A DNA stretch of 64,000 nt from Pseudomonas sp. MH9.2 (GTDB lineage: Bacteria; Pseudomonadota; Gammaproteobacteria; Pseudomonadales; Pseudomonadaceae), in the NCBI RefSeq assembly GCF_034353875.1, contig NZ_CP133784.1:1736001-1800000 (forward strand). The letters run 5' to 3'. Positions 43,318 to 51,667 of the stretch are shown here, piece by piece. Every line of letters starts with the position of its first letter. Positions within the stretch are counted from its first letter, which is position 1. Under the pieces are notes generated by a model that searched no databases, was not told the DNA's origin, and worked only from the letters and a program-made list of their open reading frames with translations. The position numbers and the translations under genes were made by a program.

Positions 43318-44664
43318 ATGCCCAATCCTGCTGCCCCGCTCGACCTGCTGCTCCTGCCCACCTGGCTGGTGCCGGTCGAACCTGCTGGCGTGGTCCTCAA
43401 AGAGCACGGCCTGGGCATTCGCGACGGCCTTATCGTGTACATCGGCCCCAGAGCCGAAGCGTTGAAGCAAACCGCGCTGCAAGTGCGCGAACTGCCTGGC
43501 ATGCTCCTCAGCCCTGGTCTGATAAATGCCCACGGGCATGCTGCCATGACCTTGTTTCGCGGTCTGGCCGACGACTTGCAACTGATGACCTGGCTGGAGC
43601 GGCATATCTGGCCTGCCGAAGCCAAATGGGTCGATGAAGCCTTCGTCCGCGATGGTACTGACCTGGCGATTGCCGAGCAGTTGAAAGGCGGCATCACCTG
43701 CTTCTCTGATATGTATTTCTTCCCCAAGGTGGCCAGCGAACGTGTGCACAACAGCGGCATCCGCGCACAAATCACCGTGCCGGTCCTGGACTTCCCTATT
43801 CCCGGCGCACGCACCCCCGAGGAAGCACTGCACACTGGCGTCGAGTTGTTTAACGACCTCAAGCATCACCCACGAATAAACGTCGCCTTCGGCCCCCATG
43901 CACCCTATACCATCAGCGATGAAAACCTGGAAAAAATCCGGGTCCTGGCTGACGAACTCGACGCGATGATTCACATGCACATGCATGAAACCGCGTTCGA
44001 AGTTGAGCAATCCGTCGAGCACCGCAATGAGCGGCCTCTGGCACGTCTGGGCCGACTGGGTCTTTTGAGCCCACGCTTTCAAGCGGTACACATGACCCAG
44101 GTCAGCGATGAGGACATGGCTTTGCTGGTAGAAAGTAACGCCAGCGTGATCCACTGTCCGGAATCGAACCTGAAACTCGCCAGCGGCTTTTGCCCGGTAG
44201 AGCGCTTGTGGCAGGCTGGAGTCAATGTCGCGGTGGGCACCGATGGCGCAGCCAGCAACAACGACCTGGACCTGCTCGGCGAAACCCGCACTGCGGCCTT
44301 GCTGGCCAAGGCTGTCGCGGGGTCGGCTACCGCACTGGACGCGCACCGCGCCCTGCGCATGGCCACCCTGAACGGCGCCCGCGCCATGGGTATCCAGGCG
44401 CAAACAGGCTCGCTGGAGATCGGCAAGGCTGCGGATCTCGCCGCCTTCGACCTGTCCGGGCTGGCCCAGCAACCGGTGTATGACCCGGTATCGCAGCTTA
44501 TATATGCCACCGGGCGCGACTGCGTAACCCACGTCTGGGTCGCTGGCAAGCAACTGCTCGAGGACAAGTGCCTGACGCGGATGGATGAACAAGCGCTTAT
44601 TGAAACGGCTAAAAGCTGGGGCCAGCGCATTCATGGCCATAAAGAGCAGCAGAAAACAGAATAA
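43318..44664 (+). CDS. mtaD: 5'-methylthioadenosine / S-adenosylhomocysteine deaminase, TRZ/ATZ hydrolase
   Basis: 448 residues, amidohydrolase superfamily. Metal ligands are visible in [31 protein letters not shown] and [31 protein letters not shown] is also characteristic. In P. aeruginosa the orthologue at this locus (before ubiG) deaminates methylthioadenosine to methylthioinosine, an alternative route into methionine salvage in which a phosphorylase then feeds MtnA. Its placement opposite mtnA supports the same role here. Deamination of S-adenosylhomocysteine or related adenosines is possible. Confidence 0.88.
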   Translation: MPNPAAPLDLLLLPTWLVPVEPAGVVLKEHGLGIRDGLIVYIGPRAEALKQTALQVRELPGMLLSPGLINAHGHAAMTLFRGLADDLQLMTWLERHIWPAEAKWVDEAFVRDGTDLAIAEQLKGGITCFSDMYFFPKVASERVHNSGIRAQITVPVLDFPIPGARTPEEALHTGVELFNDLKHHPRINVAFGPHAPYTISDENLEKIRVLADELDAMIHMHMHETAFEVEQSVEHRNERPLARLGRLGLLSPRFQAVHMTQVSDEDMALLVESNASVIHCPESNLKLASGFCPVERLWQAGVNVAVGTDGAASNNDLDLLGETRTAALLAKAVAGSATALDAHRALRMATLNGARAMGIQAQTGSLEIGKAADLAAFDLSGLAQQPVYDPVSQLIYATGRDCVTHVWVAGKQLLEDKCLTRMDEQALIETAKSWGQRIHGHKEQQKTE

Positions 44665-44724
44665 AGACCGTCCGAACCCTCGTTCGAACGCTCGCCAGCA
44701 TTATCAAGTTTAAGAGGACATCCC

Positions 44725-45423
44725 ATGAGCAACGTTGACCACGCTGAAATCGCCAAATTCGAAGCACTGGCCCATCGCTGGTGGGACCGCAACAGCGAAT
44801 TCAAGCCGCTGCATGACATTAACCCGCTGCGGGTCAACTGGATTGACGAGCGCGTCCAGCTGGCCGGTAAAAAGGTGCTGGACGTCGGTTGCGGCGGCGG
44901 CATTCTCAGTGAAGCCATGGCCCTGCGTGGCGCCACGGTAATGGGCATCGACATGGGCGAAGCGCCGTTGGCGGTCGCGCAGTTGCACCAATTGGAATCG
45001 GGCGTGACCGTCGACTACCGGCAGACCACCGCCGAAGACCTCGCGGAAGAAATGCCCGAGCAGTTCGACGTGGTGACGTGCCTGGAGATGCTGGAGCACG
45101 TCCCGGACCCGTCGTCGGTGATTCGCGCCTGCTTCCGCATGGTCAAACCGGGTGGCCAGGTGTTTTTCTCCACCATCAACCGCAACCCCAAGGCGTACCT
45201 GTTTGCCATCGTCGGCGCGGAGTACATCATGGGCCTGTTGCCACGCGGCACCCACGACTTCAAGAAATTCATCCGCCCTTCCGAGCTGGGTGCCTGGAGT
45301 CGCGAAGCCGGTTTGCAGGTCAAGGACATCATCGGCATGACCTACAACCCGCTGACCAAGCATTACAAGCTGGCGTCCGATGTCGACGTCAATTACATGA
45401 TCCAGACACTTCGAGAGGCATAA
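44725..45423 (+). CDS. ubiG: Ubiquinone biosynthesis O-methyltransferase UbiG
   Basis: 232 residues. SAM-binding motif [18 protein letters not shown], then [35 protein letters not shown] and the family end [15 protein letters not shown]. The N-terminus [20 protein letters not shown] is typical UbiG. It performs both O-methylations in ubiquinone synthesis (Class I methyltransferase, membrane-associated). The start has AGAGGA 6-7 nt upstream. It is followed 4 nt later by mupP, an operon conserved in Pseudomonas. Confidence 0.96.
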   Translation: MSNVDHAEIAKFEALAHRWWDRNSEFKPLHDINPLRVNWIDERVQLAGKKVLDVGCGGGILSEAMALRGATVMGIDMGEAPLAVAQLHQLESGVTVDYRQTTAEDLAEEMPEQFDVVTCLEMLEHVPDPSSVIRACFRMVKPGGQVFFSTINRNPKAYLFAIVGAEYIMGLLPRGTHDFKKFIRPSELGAWSREAGLQVKDIIGMTYNPLTKHYKLASDVDVNYMIQTLREA

Positions 45424-45427
45424 GGAC

Positions 45428-46099
45428 ATGCGTTTGAGAGCGGTTTTATTCGACATGGACGGCACGTTGCTCGATACCGCGCCGGATTTCATCGCGATCT
45501 GCCAGAGCATGCTTGCCGATCGCGGCCTGGCGTCGGTGTCGGACAAACTGATTCGCGATGAAATTTCCGGCGGCGCCCGGGCGATGGTCGCGGCGACGTT
45601 CGCCCTGTCGCCGATGGAACCTGAGTTTGAAGCGCTGCGCCTGGAGTTTCTCGAGCGCTATCAGACCAACTGTGCCGTCCACAGCACGCTGTTCGATGGC
45701 ATGGCCGAGTTACTGATCGACATTGAGAAAGCCAATCTGATCTGGGGTGTGGTTACCAACAAGCCCGTGCGCTTTGCCCAACCGATCATGGAGCAACTGG
45801 GTTTGGCCGAGCGCTCGGCAATCCTGATCTGTCCGGACCACGTGACCAACAGCAAGCCACACCCGGAGCCTTTGATTCTGGCGTGCAGCATGCTCAACCT
45901 GGACCCGGCCAGCGTGCTATTCGTCGGCGATGACCTACGTGACATCGAGTCCGGACGCGACGCTGGCACCAAAACCGCAGCCGTGCGTTATGGCTACATT
46001 CACCCCGACGACAACCCCGATCATTGGGGTGCCGATGTAGTGGTCGATCATCCACTGGACCTGCGCAAGGTGCTGGATAACGCATTGTGTCGCTGCTGA
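45428..46099 (+). CDS. mupP: N-acetylmuramic acid 6-phosphate phosphatase MupP (HAD family)
   Basis: 223 residues, HAD phosphatase of the Gph-like group: nucleophile [14 protein letters not shown], motif [11 protein letters not shown], and motif [22 protein letters not shown]. Proteins at this exact locus (after ubiG) in P. putida and P. aeruginosa are MupP, which dephosphorylates MurNAc-6-phosphate in peptidoglycan recycling via AmgK/MurU. Loss of this route raises sensitivity to fosfomycin. By motif alone it could be called phosphoglycolate phosphatase; synteny decides for MupP. Confidence 0.88.
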   Translation: MRLRAVLFDMDGTLLDTAPDFIAICQSMLADRGLASVSDKLIRDEISGGARAMVAATFALSPMEPEFEALRLEFLERYQTNCAVHSTLFDGMAELLIDIEKANLIWGVVTNKPVRFAQPIMEQLGLAERSAILICPDHVTNSKPHPEPLILACSMLNLDPASVLFVGDDLRDIESGRDAGTKTAAVRYGYIHPDDNPDHWGADVVVDHPLDLRKVLDNALCRC

Positions 46100-46169
46100 A
46101 GAATAGACTGATCTGCTTCCGGCCATAGGCTGCAGGAGACGGGTGCCTTTTTAATTGTTGAGGTTTTTA

Positions 46170-46910
46170 ATGTTTGATTATTCCGCTCGTCCCGAACTGC
46201 TCAAGGATCGGGTGATTCTGGTCACCGGCGCTGGCCGTGGCATTGGTGCGGCTGCCGCCAAGGCCTTCGCTGCACATGGCGCCACGGTATTGCTGTTGGG
46301 CAAGACCGAAGCCAATCTGACTCAGGTCTATGACGAGATCGAAGCCGCGGGCCATCCTCAGCCAGCCGTGATCCCCTTCAATCTGGAAACTGCCCTGCCG
46401 CACCAGTATGACGAACTAGCCGCGATGATCGAGACTGAATTCGGCCATCTGGACGGTTTGCTGCACAACGCATCGATCATTGGCCCGCGCACGCCGACCG
46501 AACAGTTGTCCGGCGAGAACTTCATGCGCGTGATGCACGTCAACGTCAACGCGATGTTTATGCTCACCAGCACCTTGCTGCCACTGCTCAAGCTGTCCCA
46601 GGACGCCTCGGTGGTGTTCACCTCCAGCAGTGTCGGGCGCAAGGGTCGTGCTTATTGGGGCGCTTACGGGGTGTCCAAGTTCGCCACTGAAGGCTTTATG
46701 CAGAGCCTCGCCGACGAACTGGAAACGGTCTCTTCGGTGCGCGCCAACAGCATTAACCCGGGCGCCACACGCACCAGCATGCGTGCGCAGGCTTACCCAG
46801 GTGAAAACCCGCTGAACAACCCGACCCCCGAAGAAATCATGCCCCTCTACCTGTACTTGATGGGTCCTGACAGCACCGGCATCAACGGCCAGGCTTTCGA
46901 CGCTCAGTGA
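46170..46910 (+). CDS. yciK: YciK-type short-chain dehydrogenase
   Basis: 246 residues, classical SDR. VTGAGRGIGAAAAKAFAAHG near residue 18, HNASIIGPRTP, SSSVGRKGRAYWGAYGVSKF with the catalytic Ser and YxxxK, and the late NSINPGATRTSMR. The start at ATG 46170 (MFDYSARPEL) is used; an in-frame TTG lies at 46155. YciK reduces an unknown substrate with NADP(H). Position after ubiG-mupP is conserved in Pseudomonas. Confidence 0.9.
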   Translation: MFDYSARPELLKDRVILVTGAGRGIGAAAAKAFAAHGATVLLLGKTEANLTQVYDEIEAAGHPQPAVIPFNLETALPHQYDELAAMIETEFGHLDGLLHNASIIGPRTPTEQLSGENFMRVMHVNVNAMFMLTSTLLPLLKLSQDASVVFTSSSVGRKGRAYWGAYGVSKFATEGFMQSLADELETVSSVRANSINPGATRTSMRAQAYPGENPLNNPTPEEIMPLYLYLMGPDSTGINGQAFDAQ

Positions 46911-46960
46911 AAGCCGTTGCGCTGTAGCAAAGCAAATCCAATCGAAGAATCGGGCTTGAT

Positions 46961-46990
46961 ATTGAGGTGACATAATTCTGTCACCTCAAT
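46961..46990. terminator. Perfect 12-bp inverted repeat after yciK
   Basis: ATTGAGGTGACA (46961-46972), loop TAATTC, TGTCACCTCAAT (46979-46990), 50 nt past the yciK stop. No T-run follows, so it may be a terminator of weak type, a 3'-end-stabilising hairpin or a dyad bound by a regulator of the diguanylate cyclase gene. The remainder of 46911-47169 holds nothing recognisable. Confidence 0.5.
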
Positions 46991-47169
46991 CAGTTTGGTG
47001 GCCGAAGGCTACCAATCGAGTCAAGGAACCGCCTACCCTGCAACACCTCCCCGTTTTATAGTTCCCTAACTAGCTGAATATCAATGCATTTAATTAAATG
47101 AACTGTTTGGCACGACTTTCGCTCTAAAACACCAGCTAAGACTGCGTTATGTGTTTTAGGAGTAAAAAC

Positions 47170-48096
47170 ATGAATTCTTCTACCCAGACCAACGCAATCG
47201 ACTTCGACAGCGCTAAATTGCAACGACTGGGATTTGGCCAACAACACAACGCCGCCCAGCGGCCTGTCGATTTGGCACAATTGCGCCATCAGCTTGGCCT
47301 GCAATTACAAACCAGCCTTGAACCGGAAAGAATCCTGACGATTTTTTTTCGCGGCATTCAGCGCATGATCCCGCTCATGGCACTGAGTTACGAACACCGC
47401 GCCAGCGACCTGCACCTTAAAGTGGGTGAGCGTGGGCACCATCGTGTCAGTTACAGTTTGAGCAATGAAGGCGAACACCTGGGCGAACTGGTCTTTCAGC
47501 GTAACCAGCGTTTTTCCGAACGCGAATTGGCCCAGTTTGAATCTTTGCTGCCTTGCCTGTTATTCCCTCTGCGAAACGCCCTGCTCTATCGCGAGGCGAC
47601 ACTGAGTGCCCTGCGCGATCCGTTGACCTGTACCGGCAACCGAATCGCCATGGATCAAACCCTGTCTCGGGAAATCGAAGTCGCCCACCGTCATAAACAC
47701 CCGCTGTCCTTGCTGATGCTCGATATCGACCACTTCAAGCGGGTCAATGACGATTACGGCCATAGCACGGGCGATGAAGTGCTCAAAGCCGTCGCAAACT
47801 CAATCAAGGCCCAACTGCGCAATATCGATATGGTGTTTCGTTTTGGGGGTGAGGAGTTCTTGATCGTGCTCTCGAACACCGGGCGCGAAGCCGCTGCAAT
47901 GGTCGGCGAGCGCCTGCGTCTGGCGGCGACCCATCTGACCTATCCAATGCTGGATCACCCGATTGAACTGAGCGTCAGCCTGGGGTGCGCCACGCTGTTG
48001 CCGGCCGAGTCGGCCGAAAGTATTCTGCGCCGCGCAGACAGCGCGCTGTACGTAGCCAAGCGTCAGGGGCGCAACCGTCTGGCGATGGCGGGCTAA
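47170..48096 (+). CDS. Diguanylate cyclase with GGEEF domain
   Basis: 308 residues. The N-terminal 130 residues are soluble and of no recognised family (perhaps GAF-like, with TSLEPERILTIFFRGIQRMI). The C-terminal GGDEF domain (about 145-305) has DPLTCTGNRIAMDQTL, LLMLDIDHFKRVNDDYGHST and the active site FRFGGEEFLIVL. An inhibitory I-site RNID precedes it at the correct 5-residue spacing, so product inhibition is expected. It makes cyclic di-GMP in the cytoplasm. The start at 47170 has AGGAG upstream. It converges on undA. Confidence 0.93.
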   Translation: MNSSTQTNAIDFDSAKLQRLGFGQQHNAAQRPVDLAQLRHQLGLQLQTSLEPERILTIFFRGIQRMIPLMALSYEHRASDLHLKVGERGHHRVSYSLSNEGEHLGELVFQRNQRFSERELAQFESLLPCLLFPLRNALLYREATLSALRDPLTCTGNRIAMDQTLSREIEVAHRHKHPLSLLMLDIDHFKRVNDDYGHSTGDEVLKAVANSIKAQLRNIDMVFRFGGEEFLIVLSNTGREAAAMVGERLRLAATHLTYPMLDHPIELSVSLGCATLLPAESAESILRRADSALYVAKRQGRNRLAMAG

Positions 48097-48131
48097 GCTC
48101 GATTAACTCGTTTGCCAAGCCTGCCCGTCAC

Positions 48132-48917
48132 TCAGTTTTCAACCAGCATCATGTGTTCACGCGACTGCGTCGCCTGCTCCAGCTGCATGCAGCGTTCCAG
48201 AAACAGGTACATGTAGTCGTAACTCTTGGTGACTGCCTGACGCAGCTCAGTCTGCAATTGGATACTGGGGTTGTTACCGGCCAGCGTGCAGATAATTTCC
48301 AATGCTTCCCAAGGATGCGAGTCGTCATATTGAGCGTGCATTTTCAGCCATTTCATGGCGCGCTTACGCTGATCTTCCGGGAAAGCGTCGGCATACACCC
48401 CGTTTGAGCAGACAAGTGCCGACCATTCACCGGTGGCGCCTTCAATGGCATAGTTAGTCGCCGCAATAGCGACGATCAGCGAGTCAGACGAACTGGAATG
48501 CCAACACCAATGGCTCAGAGCATGCAATTCAGGTGGAACTTGCTGGGCCTGCAACTCTTCAAGGCTGACCCCGTGGGCCAGGCTCCAGTTCACCCAATAA
48601 TCAGCATGATTGAGTTCGACGCGAATATTGCGCATTAACCAACGACGCGCCATGTCCTCACCCGGATGACGGGCGAAGCGGGTTTTTGTCAGGTTCTGCG
48701 CCATGTACAGGGCGAACTGTTCAACCACCGGCCAGCCACCGATCAAGTACTGCCGCATGGTTTTCGAACTCAGGCGGCCATCGCGCATCCGCTGATATAA
48801 CTCATGCCCTACCACTCGGCGCTTGGCTTCACTGCACTCTTGAATCAACTGCTGTGCCCACGCCGGATAACTGGTTGCTTCCATGAGCGGACCAGTTCTG
48901 CAGAAAGTATCGATCAC
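48132..48917 (-). CDS. undA: UndA: non-heme iron oxidase making 1-undecene from lauric acid
   Basis: 261 residues, heme-oxygenase-like (HDO/TenA-like) fold. The sequence closely follows the UndA of P. protegens Pf-5 as I recall it: TFCRTGPLMEATSYPAW, RMRDGRLSSKTMRQYLIGGW, NLTKTRFARHPGEDMARRWL, NYAIEGATGEWSALVCSNG. Iron ligands fall at the published positions: Glu101 and His104 (ELNHADYW), Glu159 (AIEGATGEW), and His194, Asp198 and His201 (HAQYDDSH). The GTG start at 48917 is chosen because AAAGGAGG lies 8 nt upstream and it gives the known length; an ATG at 48947 lies within the ribosome-site region. UndA oxidatively decarboxylates medium-chain fatty acids to volatile terminal alkenes. Often annotated only as a TenA family protein. 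Confidence 0.92.
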   Translation of the reverse strand: MIDTFCRTGPLMEATSYPAWAQQLIQECSEAKRRVVGHELYQRMRDGRLSSKTMRQYLIGGWPVVEQFALYMAQNLTKTRFARHPGEDMARRWLMRNIRVELNHADYWVNWSLAHGVSLEELQAQQVPPELHALSHWCWHSSSSDSLIVAIAATNYAIEGATGEWSALVCSNGVYADAFPEDQRKRAMKWLKMHAQYDDSHPWEALEIICTLAGNNPSIQLQTELRQAVTKSYDYMYLFLERCMQLEQATQSREHMMLVEN

Positions 48918-48968
48918 TGTTTTGGCCTCCTTTTTTTGTGGTGTCATTGTTCGGTCGCGCACTGCGTT

Positions 48969-51434
48969 TTAGCGGAATGCTCCTGGCACCCTGAACAACA
49001 AAGGTGCTGGGCGAACCGGCCGGGAATACAGACTTTCACACGTAAACACTTGCGGGCGCTGGATGATATAGCCCTGCGCGAAATCGACGCCGATCTCTAG
49101 CAGTGCCTGTTCAATCTGCGGCGTTTCGACAAACTCGGCAATGGTCCGTTTGCCCATCACATGCCCGATATGGTTGATCACTTCAACCATCGCGCGATTG
49201 ACAGGATCATCCAGCATGTCCTTTACAAAACTGCCATCGATCTTCAAAAAGTCTACTGGCAGATGTTTGAGGTAGGCGAACGACGACATCCCCGCACAAA
49301 AGTCATCCAGCGAGAACAGACATCCCAAGCCTTTTAGCTCATTAATAAAGCGGATGGCACTGCCCAGGTTTGAAATGGCACTGATCTCCGTGATCTCAAA
49401 ACAAATCAGGTCGGGCGGTATTTGGTACGTATCGAATTGCTCTTTCAGGTACGCCAGAAAAGCATCATCGCCAATACTGGTCCCCGACAGGTTGATCGCG
49501 CATATCGCCATCGGCCCGCTGTGCTTTGCCTCGCGCAGGCATTGCGCGATGACCTTGAATACGTTCTGCACCACCCAGCGATCCAGCGTGGTCATCAGGC
49601 CATAGCGCTCGGCAGCCGGAATAAAGCTGTCCGGCAGAATCATCTGACCTGTTTCATCGCGTAGTCGCAGGAGAATTTCGATGTGCCCTCCCGCATGTTC
49701 ACCGACATTCCCCAAGTCGGCGATTTCCTGGGAATACAGGCAGAAACGATTCTCTTCGAGGGCCATGTGCAGCCGCTGCACCCAGGCCATTTCGCCGAAA
49801 CGCATGGACAGCTCAGAGTCGTCTGCGTGGTAGACCTGCACTCGGTTGCGGCCCTTCTCTTTGGCCATATAGCACGCCATGTCGGCCGTACGCAGTGAGG
49901 CCTCGAGGGTAGTCGGCACATGGGTAATGTGCACCAACCCAATACTGATGGTGGTGACGAAAGGCCGACCCTTCCAGACAAAATGCAGGCTTTGCACGGT
50001 TTGGCGCAAGCTTTCAGCAATGATTTCGGCTGTTTCCTGCGGGCAGTTCTCCAGAAGGATGCCGAACTCATCACCGCCCAGTCGCGCCAGGGTGTCGCCT
50101 TCGCGCAAGCCCTGTTGCAGCAAGGTACAAATGTGCCGTAGCAACTCATCCCCCGCAGCGTGACCACTGGTGTCATTGACCAGCTTGAATTGGTCAAGAT
50201 CGAGAAACAACAGCGAATGGCGACCGGCATGACGCGCCAGATTACTGAGCGTCTGCTCCAGTCGATATTCAAACTCGCGCCGGTTGGCCAGCCCGGTCAA
50301 TGCATCGTGGGTCGCCTGCCAGGACAGATTGGCGATGTATTGCTGCTCTTGGGTCATGTCATGCAGAACCAGCACGGCACCGCTGACTTTGCCGCCGGAC
50401 TGGATCGGCGACCCCACCAGCGCTACTGACACCGTGGAGCCGTCCAGACGCTGAATAGACTGCGAATGTTCGCTGGCGCTACTCAGCTTGCCGCCCAGGA
50501 TGTGTTCTATCAGGGTGAAACTGTCTTTCTGGTCGTTCTCATCCAGCAGATTGAACAGCGCAGCCAGCGGCAAACCACTGGCCTGCTCGCTCTTCCAATG
50601 GGTCAGGTGCTCGGCTGCCGGGTTCATGTAAGTGATCGAGCCCTCGACATCGGTGGTGATCACCCCGTCGCCTATGGACTCCAGCGTGATTTGCGCCCGC
50701 TCTTTTTCCAATTGCAGCGCACTGGCGAAAGCGTGCCGCTGTGTCAGCAATTTATGCGTGCGCAGCAGGGCCAGAAGAATCAGCACCACCGCCGTTGCCA
50801 GGTTGGTGATCAGCAACAGGCGCAGAATGAACCGCGAACCCTCCCCCAGCGCATCGCTGAAGGCTTTGGCTGCGGGAGTCACACCCTCATTGATCGCATT
50901 GATCTGAGACTTCCAGCCACGCACATCATCGTTGGTCGCACTGCCCTGGCTGATACGGGTGTGCATCTGCCGGGCAACGGCATCGAGTTGTACCAGGTAG
51001 CCGTCACCGACTTTCCACAACTCAATGGCTTTTTCCATGTAGCTGAAATGACGAAAGTTCAAATACAGCCAGATGATACTCGGGACGTCATCCGGGTGGT
51101 TTCCACCTTGCAGAATACCGAGACGAGCTGCTCCGATCTCAGGGATCGGTCCGTCGAGCGCGATCCGTAGATCATGACTACCCTGCGGAATGGCAATGGC
51201 TTGCTGGTACTTCTGATAGTGCTGCTCATCCCGACTGTTGGCATACAGGTTGAGGTAGTAAATGGCATCCTTTTGCCCTTTGGACCACATGCTCTCGCCG
51301 GCGACATACCCGCGAACGGCAGACAGCACATACAAGCTCACGCACCCCAGAAGCGTCTGGAACAGCACGACCGCTATAAATGGCCAAACAATGCCCAGCA
51401 AACGGGGCCTCTCCAGAATCCGCTTTTTCTTCAT
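48969..51434 (-). CDS. Membrane PAS-GGDEF-EAL cyclic di-GMP protein
   Basis: 821 residues. Two membrane segments (about 13-40 and 205-228) bracket a roughly 165-residue periplasmic sensor of unrecognised type. Then come a PAS domain (ITLESIGDGVITTDVEGSIT), a GGDEF domain with LARLGGDEFGILL and I-site REGD, and a C-terminal EAL domain. The EAL domain keeps Glu (HIEILLRLRD, EIL instead of EAL), INLSGT, FEITEIS, DDFCAGMSSF (usually DDFGTG), KIDGSF and VETPQ, so phosphodiesterase activity is possible but altered. The start at 51434 (MKKKRILERP) has AAGGG upstream. Likely dual or regulated cyclic di-GMP turnover at the inner membrane. Confidence 0.92.
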   Translation of the reverse strand: MKKKRILERPRLLGIVWPFIAVVLFQTLLGCVSLYVLSAVRGYVAGESMWSKGQKDAIYYLNLYANSRDEQHYQKYQQAIAIPQGSHDLRIALDGPIPEIGAARLGILQGGNHPDDVPSIIWLYLNFRHFSYMEKAIELWKVGDGYLVQLDAVARQMHTRISQGSATNDDVRGWKSQINAINEGVTPAAKAFSDALGEGSRFILRLLLITNLATAVVLILLALLRTHKLLTQRHAFASALQLEKERAQITLESIGDGVITTDVEGSITYMNPAAEHLTHWKSEQASGLPLAALFNLLDENDQKDSFTLIEHILGGKLSSASEHSQSIQRLDGSTVSVALVGSPIQSGGKVSGAVLVLHDMTQEQQYIANLSWQATHDALTGLANRREFEYRLEQTLSNLARHAGRHSLLFLDLDQFKLVNDTSGHAAGDELLRHICTLLQQGLREGDTLARLGGDEFGILLENCPQETAEIIAESLRQTVQSLHFVWKGRPFVTTISIGLVHITHVPTTLEASLRTADMACYMAKEKGRNRVQVYHADDSELSMRFGEMAWVQRLHMALEENRFCLYSQEIADLGNVGEHAGGHIEILLRLRDETGQMILPDSFIPAAERYGLMTTLDRWVVQNVFKVIAQCLREAKHSGPMAICAINLSGTSIGDDAFLAYLKEQFDTYQIPPDLICFEITEISAISNLGSAIRFINELKGLGCLFSLDDFCAGMSSFAYLKHLPVDFLKIDGSFVKDMLDDPVNRAMVEVINHIGHVMGKRTIAEFVETPQIEQALLEIGVDFAQGYIIQRPQVFTCESLYSRPVRPAPLLFRVPGAFR

Positions 51435-51667
51435 GGTTTCCCTTACATGAGCGTTTCTGATACTCACCCTGCAGCTTGAGTGATAGTCCTGGAAAGAGCC
51501 TAGGCTAAAACCGGACAAGACGGCAGACCATTTTCTCAAGTTTGAGACGCAATACCGCCCGGTGGCGCCCTTTCGTTGGCAGTCTATATAGAAGATAGAG
51601 GATGTATAAGAAATTCGTAGCGCTACGATTTATTTATAACCGGGTCTTCAGCAAGACCGTTTGGTTA

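Noticed and set aside
43147..44640. 497-codon minus-strand ORF opposite the methylthioadenosine deaminase gene
   Set aside because: The plus-strand gene has complete amidohydrolase motifs; the antisense frame has none.
48132..48962. Annotation of the 48.1-kb gene as a TenA thiaminase or regulator
   Set aside because: The ligand set with Asp198 and His201 and the full-length resemblance to UndA fit the iron oxidase; thiaminase active-site Cys context was not seen.
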